DNA of 13,199 nucleotides from Chitinophaga pinensis (GTDB lineage Bacteria > Bacteroidota > Bacteroidia > UKL13-3). Shown piece by piece: positions 1-4,262 of this stretch. The position numbers and the translations under genes are program-made. The stretch spans positions 1 through 13,199 of the forward strand of contig CALPIR020000050.1 of assembly GCA_943323675.2 (NCBI GenBank), given 5' to 3'. The notes beneath the pieces are model-generated. The model saw only the letters and a program-made list of their open reading frames with translations. It was not told the DNA's origin and ran no database searches. How positions within the stretch are numbered: position 1 is the first letter of the stretch; each line of letters begins with the position of its first letter.

Positions 1-34
1 CTCAAATAGATGATCTATAATTTCTTTATCGATT

Positions 35-58
35 CAGTTCCGTTTGATCACGGAATTG
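35..58. repeat. Imperfect inverted repeat in the left-edge non-coding DNA
   Basis: Bases 35-43 (CAGTTCCGT) pair with 50-58 (ACGGAATTG) around a 6-base loop. The stem has one G.U pair if read as + strand RNA and one A.C mismatch if read on the minus strand. It lies just past the stop codon of the minus-strand epimerase gene, but no U-run follows on either strand, so it is not a convincing intrinsic terminator. All three + frames of bases 1-100 meet stops at once and no start-to-stop gene was found, so nothing else is annotated there. Confidence 0.35.
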
Positions 59-100
59 AACATGGATAATACGAATTGTATCGCTATTTATTGCGTTGAC

Positions 101-1003
101 TTACTTCACCAAATCGGCTATGGCTTGCTGTGCGTGAGGAAACTTAAAAGTAAAGCCAGTGCCCATTATTTTTTGAGCTGTTATGTGCTGACTACCCAAT
201 AACATGTCTCCCATTTCGCCAAACAACAGTTTAATAATGAACCCTGGTGCATTCGGTAAAATGAGTGGTTTATGCAATTGTTTAGCCAAGATTTGAGTCA
301 GTTTTTTGTTGGTTTCTGGAGCAGGAGCCACACCGTTGTATACTCCACTTAGATTTTTGTTTTCAATAAGATACAGAAACATATTACACAAATCATCAAT
401 ATGTATCCAACTGGTTTCTTGTTTCCCACTGCCAAGCGCTGCGCCAAAAAACAAGTTGATGGGGGTTGATACTTCTTTTATAAATCCACCATCTGTGGCT
501 AAAACTACTCCAACACGAATAATTCCTGTTCTGATACCAAGATTTTCAATAGGCTTAACTGCCGTCTCCCAGTCTTCACATACTTTAGCCAAAAAGGTAT
601 TTGCCGCAGGACTATTTTCTGAAGTATTTAATTCGGTATTGTTACCATAAATGCCAATTGCAGAAGCAGAAATAAATGTGTTTACGGTATTTTTATGTTT
701 ACCCAATGCATGGGCAAATAGCTGTGTAGATAAAATTCGGCTGTCGTATATTTCTTTTTTATACGTTTCTGTCCATTTATTATCAGCAACTCCTGCACCT
801 GCTAAGTTGATAATTACTTCAGCAAAATCAAAAACGGTATTGTCAATGGTTTGCTTTTTTACATCCCATTCAAACTGCTTGATGGGTTGGCTCGGTTTGA
901 TTTTTCGAGTTAACCAAGCTACTTCATGTCCTTTATCAATTAATATTTGGGTTAATCTCTTGCCAACTAACCCGCTTCCTCCCGCTATTACTACCTTAGT
1001 CAT
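101..1003 (-). CDS. TIGR01777 family NAD(P)-dependent epimerase (SDR39U1/YfcH type)
   Basis: A 300-residue extended short-chain dehydrogenase/reductase of the TIGR01777 family (E. coli YfcH, human SDR39U1); full length for the family. The N-terminal Rossmann motif is G8-G9-S-G11-L-V-G14, followed by the family blocks NLAGAG (about 67-72), the tyrosine region SASAIGIYGN (about 112-121) and a GSGKQETSWIHIDDL segment near 190-206. The last ~50 residues match the DUF1731 C-terminal domain, including ILPNAPGFIIKLLFGEMGDM. The natural substrate of this family is not established; a cytoplasmic NAD(P)-dependent oxidoreductase or epimerase role is inferred from the fold. The ATG at 1003-1001 directly precedes the Rossmann strand. 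The gene diverges from a CarH/LitR-like regulator 91 bp away, which makes it a candidate target of that regulator (inference). Confidence 0.93.
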   Translation of the reverse strand: MTKVVIAGGSGLVGKRLTQILIDKGHEVAWLTRKIKPSQPIKQFEWDVKKQTIDNTVFDFAEVIINLAGAGVADNKWTETYKKEIYDSRILSTQLFAHALGKHKNTVNTFISASAIGIYGNNTELNTSENSPAANTFLAKVCEDWETAVKPIENLGIRTGIIRVGVVLATDGGFIKEVSTPINLFFGAALGSGKQETSWIHIDDLCNMFLYLIENKNLSGVYNGVAPAPETNKKLTQILAKQLHKPLILPNAPGFIIKLLFGEMGDMLLGSQHITAQKIMGTGFTFKFPHAQQAIADLVK

Positions 1004-1043
1004 TTTATTTTTGTATTTAATTCAAAACAATCTTTAGTGGATT

Positions 1044-1051
1044 TATGTTTG
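1044..1051 (+). promoter_or_regulatory. Candidate -7 element for the MerR/B12 gene
   Basis: TATGTTTG matches the Bacteroidota -7 consensus TAnnTTTG at all fixed positions. I see no TTG at the proper -33 distance (about 18-20 bp upstream), so this is a half-supported promoter. If used, transcription would start near 1057, giving a leader of roughly 38 bases before the TTG start codon. Confidence 0.4.
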
Positions 1052-1080
1052 AACAAGATAATTAAATAGTTAACAAAAAC

Positions 1081-1085
1081 GGAGG
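1081..1085 (+). promoter_or_regulatory. Shine-Dalgarno GGAGG that decides a TTG start
   Basis: GGAGG ends 9 bases before the TTG at 1095-1097, a good spacing. There is no in-frame ATG before the conserved HTH begins, so this site supports initiation at TTG. Strong Shine-Dalgarno sequences are uncommon in Bacteroidota and none of the other genes in the window shows one this clear. Confidence 0.65.
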
Positions 1086-1094
1086 CATTGTACA

Positions 1095-2006
1095 TTGGGT
1101 ATATTTTCTATTAAAGATATTGAAGCTGTTTCGGGCATAAAGAGCCACACGCTGCGCATATGGGAGCAGCGGTATGGCATTATTGCTCCTAAACGTACGG
1201 AGTCTAATATCAGGTACTATGACGATGATGATTTAAAACACATTCTAAATATTAGTATCCTAAACAGACAAGGTATTAAGATATCTGAGATTGCCCGCAT
1301 GAGCAAGGAGGAGATTACCGAAGCGATTTTAAAAGATAGTGCTCTTTTCTCCGAAAATTATGACACCCACATTAAAGGTCTAGTTTCTGCCATGCTAAGT
1401 TTTGACGAGTATGGATTTCACAAGGTAATTAGCACCAATGTTATACAATTAGGCCTGGAACAAACTGTTATCAATATAATATTTCCTTTTCTTGCCGAGG
1501 TTGGTTTGCTTTGGCAAATTGGCTCTATCCATCCATCTCACGAGCATTTTGCCTCAAACATCATCCGCCAAAAATTATATGTTGCCATAGATGGAAATGT
1601 GGGTCGTTTTGCCGAAAACAGAAAACGATTTTTACTTTTTTTACCTGAACACGAGCAGCATTCAATAGGATTATTATTTGCAAATTATATTCTTCGAACG
1701 CGTGGACAAGATGTATTGTACCTTGGCCAAGAAGTGCCACTGCTTGATTTAAAGGATGCCTTCGTTGATAACGAACCAGATTATGTATTAACCCAATTGA
1801 CTGCAGCGCACATAAACGTAGACAAGCAACGTTTTATTGATGACATTTCTAACTATTGGAGTAATGCGCAGTTAATTTTATCTGGTGGACAGTTTTTAGA
1901 TCCTGCACTTAAATTACCTCCCAGCGCCCGTGTGATAAAGCGTATGGAAGATTTCATTACGTTAGTTGATAGTATTTCCATGAACAAGGGTGAGGTGTTG
2001 AATTAG
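1095..2006 (+). CDS. MerR-family regulator with cobalamin-binding domain, CarH/LitR-like
   Basis: A 303-residue protein with an N-terminal MerR winged HTH (about residues 3-72, core HTLRIWEQRYGIIAPKR then RYYDDDDL), a four-helix cap domain (about 90-170) and a B12-binding Rossmann domain (about 178-295). The cap carries W140, then nine residues, then E150-H151, the W-x9-E-H pattern that packs over the adenosyl group in CarH. The B12 domain has E187-x-H189-x-x-G192, where H189 is the expected lower axial ligand, and the later G264-G265. Family knowledge: such proteins bind adenosylcobalamin in the dark as DNA-binding tetramers and release DNA when light breaks the Co-C bond, controlling carotenoid, photolyase and related genes. 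Light sensing here is inferred from retained residues only; no carotenoid gene lies in the window. The start is TTG with GGAGG upstream. It is divergent from the epimerase gene. Confidence 0.9.
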   Translation: MGIFSIKDIEAVSGIKSHTLRIWEQRYGIIAPKRTESNIRYYDDDDLKHILNISILNRQGIKISEIARMSKEEITEAILKDSALFSENYDTHIKGLVSAMLSFDEYGFHKVISTNVIQLGLEQTVINIIFPFLAEVGLLWQIGSIHPSHEHFASNIIRQKLYVAIDGNVGRFAENRKRFLLFLPEHEQHSIGLLFANYILRTRGQDVLYLGQEVPLLDLKDAFVDNEPDYVLTQLTAAHINVDKQRFIDDISNYWSNAQLILSGGQFLDPALKLPPSARVIKRMEDFITLVDSISMNKGEVLN

Positions 2007-2279
2007 GGTTAATTAATCTCAGATCCTACTTTCCTCCTCAATAATTTCTATTTTCATTTCAGAATTATAAACTTCAAGTTTTTTCCTTTTACTTCTTGTA
2101 ATCACTCTGATTGGTTATTACAGTTTATTACTCTTTGCTATTAACAAATGCAATTGAGCTATCTCTAATCGCGATTTAATAGCACGTATTCCCTAAGGAT
2201 TACGAAATATTTATTAAAGTTAATATCTGTACTTTAGATAGTTGTAAAATAAGAAAGCCGCGCCATTTTGAGGTAAAGC
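2007..2279. other. Gene-free intergenic stretch
   Basis: From the MerR stop codon to the large inverted repeat I find no credible coding region. The sequence is very AT-rich. A weak hairpin near 2095-2125 (AATCA/TGATT within TGTAAT/ATTACA) lacks a following U-run, so I do not call it a terminator. The part from about 2181 on carries the first copy of the 25-bp repeat listed separately. A minus-strand reading frame at 2200-2394 crosses the repeat element and its residues look random, so it is not annotated. Confidence 0.5.
2188..2212 (+). repeat. 25-bp intergenic repeat, copy A
   Basis: ATTCCCTAAGGATTAC followed by GAAATATTT. It matches copy B at 2363-2388 with three substitutions and one single-base indel, in the same orientation, 175 bp apart. 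Copy A is itself a short imperfect dyad (CGTATTCC at 2185-2192, GGATTACG at 2197-2204). It is not followed by the large palindrome seen with copy B, so it looks like a remnant or a solo end of the same element. Confidence 0.55.
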
Positions 2280-2382
2280 TTTTGTAGTCCGTAGGATGGC
2301 AAGGCGTTAATAAATGCCAACGATTTGGCATTTTAGCCTTGAGCGTGACTGTAGCGTGAGCCATTCCCCAAGGACTACAAAA
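2280..2382. repeat. 103-bp nested inverted repeat, REP/MITE-like element
   Basis: The outer arms TTTTGTAGTCC (2280-2290) and GGACTACAAAA (2372-2382) are perfect inverted repeats. Inside are further paired arms in order: ATGGC 2296-2300 with GCCAT 2360-2364, AAGGC 2301-2305 with GCCTT 2336-2340, and a 9-bp hairpin AAATGCCAA 2312-2320 with TTGGCATTT 2325-2333 around CGAT. An unpaired side segment (2341-2359) contains AGCGTGA twice. Such a nested palindrome in non-coding DNA resembles a REP/BIME or MITE unit. No transposase is present and no clear target-site duplication was seen. A structured RNA is the alternative. Confidence 0.65.
2281..2295 (+). repeat. 15-bp direct repeat of the tRNA-Glu 3' end (distal copy)
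   Basis: TTTGTAGTCCGTAGG is identical to 2461-2475, which covers the 3' end of the tRNA-Glu gene (acceptor strand and part of the T arm) and its first flanking bases. The two copies are in the same orientation, 180 bp apart. This arrangement resembles attachment-site duplications left by elements that integrate at tRNA 3' ends, but no integrase is present and this copy also serves as the left arm of the 103-bp palindrome. Confidence 0.6.
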
Positions 2383-2388
2383 ATATTT
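2363..2388 (+). repeat. 25-bp intergenic repeat, copy B (right end of palindromic element)
   Basis: ATTCCCCAAGGACTACAAA followed by AATATTT is the second copy of the 2188-2212 repeat. Its left part also resembles the minus-strand 3' end of the tRNA-Glu gene (TCCCCTACGGACTACAAA), with one extra base and one substitution in the tRNA. Copy B overlaps the right arm of the 103-bp inverted repeat. Confidence 0.55.
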
Positions 2389-2426
2389 TTCCACTATGCT
2401 TCAAGTAATTACAAAGTTTGTTGCAC

Positions 2427-2453
2427 AAAAAAAGCCTCACTAAAAGTGAAGCT
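2427..2453 (-). terminator. Rho-independent terminator of tRNA-Glu
   Basis: Read on the minus strand, AGCTTCACT and AGTGAGGCT form a 9-bp stem (one T.G pair) with a TTT loop, followed by a run of T. It begins 11 bases past the tRNA 3' end, so it terminates a monocistronic tRNA transcript. Confidence 0.88.
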
Positions 2454-2464
2454 CTAAATCTTTG

Positions 2465-2536
2465 TAGTCCGTAGGGGAGTCGAACCCCTCATTCTTCCGT
2501 GAAAGGGAAGCGTCTTAACCGATTGACCAACGGACC
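2465..2536 (-). tRNA. tRNA-Glu (anticodon UUC)
   Basis: Read on the minus strand, the 72-base gene begins GGTCCGT and ends ACGGACT plus discriminator A. This gives a 7-bp acceptor stem with one terminal G.U pair. The D arm is GTC-AATCGGTTAA-GAC, the anticodon stem CTTCC/GGAAG encloses CTTTCAC with anticodon TTC, and the T arm is GGGGTTCGACTCCCC. The CCA end is not encoded; CAAAG follows the discriminator base. It has its own promoter (2557-2585) and terminator (2427-2453). Its 3' end is duplicated at 2281-2295. Confidence 0.97.
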
Positions 2537-2556
2537 ATTTGTTGTTTTCGGGAGTG

Positions 2557-2585
2557 CAAATGTACGTACATTTTTTAAAATGCAA
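2557..2585 (-). promoter_or_regulatory. Promoter of tRNA-Glu
   Basis: On the minus strand TTG (2585-2583), an 18-bp spacer and TACATTTG (2564-2557) match the Bacteroidota TTG / TAnnTTTG promoter exactly. Transcription would start about 2550, some 14 bases before the mature tRNA 5' end. The -7 element lies at the edge of a 16-bp perfect palindrome (2558-2573). Confidence 0.75.
2558..2573. repeat. 16-bp perfect palindrome between divergent tRNA-Glu and gapA promoters
   Basis: AAATGTACGTACATTT is its own reverse complement. It overlaps seven of the eight bases of the tRNA-Glu -7 box and ends 17 bp before the gapA -33 box. It could be an operator. Part of its symmetry could be chance, because the -7 box itself supplies one arm. 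Confidence 0.5.
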
Positions 2586-2590
2586 AATAA

Positions 2591-2621
2591 TTTGTAAAAA
2601 AAAATTCAAAGGATACCTTTG
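2591..2621 (+). promoter_or_regulatory. Promoter of gapA
   Basis: TTTG (2591-2594), a 19-bp spacer and TACCTTTG (2614-2621) give a full match to the Bacteroidota -33/-7 consensus. Transcription would start near 2628, giving a leader of about 33 bases to the ATG at 2661. The TTG at 2619-2621, an apparent upstream in-frame start, lies inside this -7 box and so cannot be in the transcript. Confidence 0.75.
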
Positions 2622-2660
2622 CCAGACTTAAAAATTAATTACATCCTTAAACATCATATC

Positions 2661-3659
2661 ATGAAAATAGGAATCAATGGATTTGGCCGTATCGGTCGTT
2701 TGGTTTTCAGGGCAGCCATCAATAACCCTAAAGTAGAAATTGTAGGCATTAACGATTTAATAGAAGTTGATTACATGGCCTACATGTTAAAATACGATTC
2801 AACACACGGTCGTTTTAATGGCGAGGTTGCAGTTGAAGGTGGCATGTTGGTAGTAAACGGTAAAAAAATCCGTGTTACAGCTGAAAAAGATCCGTCAAAC
2901 CTAAAATGGGACGAGGTTGGTGCAGAGTATGTTGTTGAATCAACAGGTTTATTTTTAGAAAAGGACAAAGCTGCGTTGCACATTAAAGCTGGTGCTAAAC
3001 GTGTTATCATGAGTGCTCCTGCAAAAGATGATACCCCAACTTTTGTAATGGGTGTTAACACAGATAAATATACTGCCGACATGGCTGTGGTTTCAAACGC
3101 TTCTTGTACAACAAACTGTTTGGCCCCCATTGCTAAAGTATTAAATGATAATTTTGGAATAGTTGAAGGGTTAATGACAACTGTTCATGCTGTTACCGCA
3201 ACACAAAAAACCGTTGACGGTCCATCGGCCAAAGATTGGAGAGGCGGCCGCGGTGCATATCAGAATATTATCCCTTCTTCAACTGGAGCTGCTAAAGCAG
3301 TAGGTTTGGTTATCCCTGAATTAAAAGGTAAATTAACTGGTATGAGTTTCCGTGTTCCTACTGCAAACGTTTCTGTGGTAGATTTAACTTGTCGTTTAAA
3401 CAAAGGGGCAAGCTACGAAGAAATTAAAGCGGTAATGAAAAAAGCCAGCGAGAATGAATTGAAGGGTATTTTGGGTTACACAGAAGATGAAGTAGTATCT
3501 ACAGATTTCTTAGGTGATGCACGTACGTCAATTTTTGATGCCAAAGCGGGTATCTCGTTAACTGATAACTTTGTTAAAGTGGTTAGTTGGTATGATAACG
3601 AATGGGGTTATTCAAATAAATTGGTTGATTTAATTTGCCACATGGATACAGTTAAATAA
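2661..3659 (+). CDS. gapA: Glyceraldehyde-3-phosphate dehydrogenase, type I, NAD-dependent
   Basis: A 332-residue cytoplasmic enzyme that oxidises glyceraldehyde 3-phosphate with phosphate and NAD to 1,3-bisphosphoglycerate in glycolysis. The Rossmann motif GINGFGRIGR begins at residue 4. N31-D32 and P188 indicate NAD rather than NADP preference. The active site is SNASCTTNC with C149 as nucleophile and H176 as its partner (TTVHAVTATQ). The C-terminal SWYDNEWGYS block is intact. The length is normal for the family. I chose ATG 2661, giving the standard MKIGINGFG start; a 14-residue extension from TTG 2619 would begin inside the promoter. It is a single-gene transcript with its own promoter and strong terminator. 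Confidence 0.97.
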   Translation: MKIGINGFGRIGRLVFRAAINNPKVEIVGINDLIEVDYMAYMLKYDSTHGRFNGEVAVEGGMLVVNGKKIRVTAEKDPSNLKWDEVGAEYVVESTGLFLEKDKAALHIKAGAKRVIMSAPAKDDTPTFVMGVNTDKYTADMAVVSNASCTTNCLAPIAKVLNDNFGIVEGLMTTVHAVTATQKTVDGPSAKDWRGGRGAYQNIIPSSTGAAKAVGLVIPELKGKLTGMSFRVPTANVSVVDLTCRLNKGASYEEIKAVMKKASENELKGILGYTEDEVVSTDFLGDARTSIFDAKAGISLTDNFVKVVSWYDNEWGYSNKLVDLICHMDTVK

Positions 3660-3680
3660 TCTGTACCCGATAACTTTTAA

Positions 3681-3716
3681 AACCGCCTTGTCAAGTATTG
3701 ATGAGGCGGTTTTTTA
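3681..3716 (+). terminator. Rho-independent terminator of gapA
   Basis: Stem 3681-3693 (AACCGCCTTGTCA) pairs over 13 bp, with two G.U pairs, to 3699-3711 (TGATGAGGCGGTT) around the loop AGTAT, and a T-run follows. It begins 21 bases after the gapA stop codon. Confidence 0.92.
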
Positions 3717-3846
3717 TTTGACCTCACTCAGAATAAAAGAATCCCAAAGAAATGATATTTTATACAACAATGTAAATAGGATGGATAACTAAACCTGAAA
3801 GGGAGATATTAATCTTACCCAAAAGAATATTAACCAAGGCAGCGAT

Positions 3847-4050
3847 TTATAATTGCGACCGTACAATCACCTCCAACTTCAACACCTCAGCAATTTTTAG
3901 TAGTGTTTCCAATGAAGGATTGGACTTTCCACCCTCAATGTTATTGATACTGCGCAGGTGTATACCACTTCTATCAGCCAAATCTTGCTGTGTAATTCCC
4001 ATTAGGTCACGTTTCTTTCTAATTACTACTGAAATCTCTAATGTATCCAT
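3847..4050 (-). CDS. Small XRE-family HTH regulator, HipB-like, without HipA
   Basis: A 67-residue protein that is almost entirely one Cro/C1-type helix-turn-helix domain (about residues 6-62): TQQDLADRSG supplies helix 2 and the turn, IHLRSINNIEGGKSNPSLETL the recognition helix and following loop, then LLKIAEVLKLEV. Similar short proteins in Bacteroidota are usually the first gene of hipBA-type toxin-antitoxin pairs. Here the 127 bp downstream (3720-3846) contains no HipA-like or other reading frame before the gapA terminator, so it is an orphan. The region upstream holds two matching dyad boxes, one 2 bp from the start codon, suggesting autoregulation. It diverges from glnN, which may be a second target (inference). 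Confidence 0.85.
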   Translation of the reverse strand: MDTLEISVVIRKKRDLMGITQQDLADRSGIHLRSINNIEGGKSNPSLETLLKIAEVLKLEVIVRSQL

Positions 4051-4052
4051 AA

Positions 4053-4078
4053 TTAATATGCAATATAATACATATTAA
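4053..4078. promoter_or_regulatory. Candidate operator 1 of the HipB-like regulator
   Basis: Perfect 8-bp inverted arms TTAATATG (4053-4060) and CATATTAA (4071-4078) flank a 10-bp AT spacer. The core TGCAATATAATACA (4059-4072) recurs with one change at 4111-4124. The box ends 2 bp upstream of the regulator's start codon, a typical place for autorepression. Confidence 0.5.
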
Positions 4079-4110
4079 AAAATTAATAAGTATTAAAATT
4101 TAATTCAATA

Positions 4111-4124
4111 TGTAATATAATACA
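4111..4124. promoter_or_regulatory. Candidate operator 2 of the HipB-like regulator
   Basis: TGTAATATAATACA is an imperfect palindrome (12 of 14 positions symmetric) and differs from the box at 4059-4072 by one base. The two boxes are in the same orientation and exactly 52 bp apart, close to five helical turns. It lies 138 bp upstream of the glnN ATG. Confidence 0.45.
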
Positions 4125-4262
4125 CAAGTTTAAAATATTGATAAATTAACTAACCTAATTTCCAACACTTTATAAGTTGTGGCTGCAAAGTTTCAAATTG
4201 TAACGTGTTAATTTTCTGACTTGTTAAGTTATTTGTACCACAAAAATTTAATTACCAATCAT

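Noticed and set aside
35..58. Hairpin as a terminator of the epimerase gene
   Set aside because: No U-run follows on the minus strand and the stem has an A.C mismatch in that direction; kept only as an inverted repeat.
306..1037. Plus-strand frames opposite the epimerase gene, and similar frames opposite GAPDH, glnN, PorE-like and hydrolase genes
   Set aside because: They lie antisense to well-supported conserved genes and show no domain or signal of their own.
2095..2125. Terminator for the MerR gene
   Set aside because: The hairpin is short and lacks a T-run; it also lies about 90 bp past the stop codon.
2280..2382. Integron attC-type recombination site
   Set aside because: The paired core boxes expected of attC (GTT...AAC at the stem ends) are not present and there is no integron integrase.
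2200..2394. 64-codon minus-strand reading frame
   Set aside because: It runs across the nested palindrome and copy B repeat, has no recognisable domain, and its residue make-up looks like translated non-coding repeat.
2619..2660. Upstream TTG start extending GAPDH by 14 residues
   Set aside because: The TTG is part of the TACCTTTG -7 promoter box, and the conserved protein begins at ATG 2661.
3720..3846. HipA-type toxin gene downstream of the HipB-like gene
   Set aside because: No reading frame of useful length exists between the regulator's stop codon and the gapA terminator.
4221..4262. Upstream TTG start extending glutamine synthetase by 14 residues
   Set aside because: The added residues do not resemble the family, and ATG 4263 gives the usual N-terminus and length.
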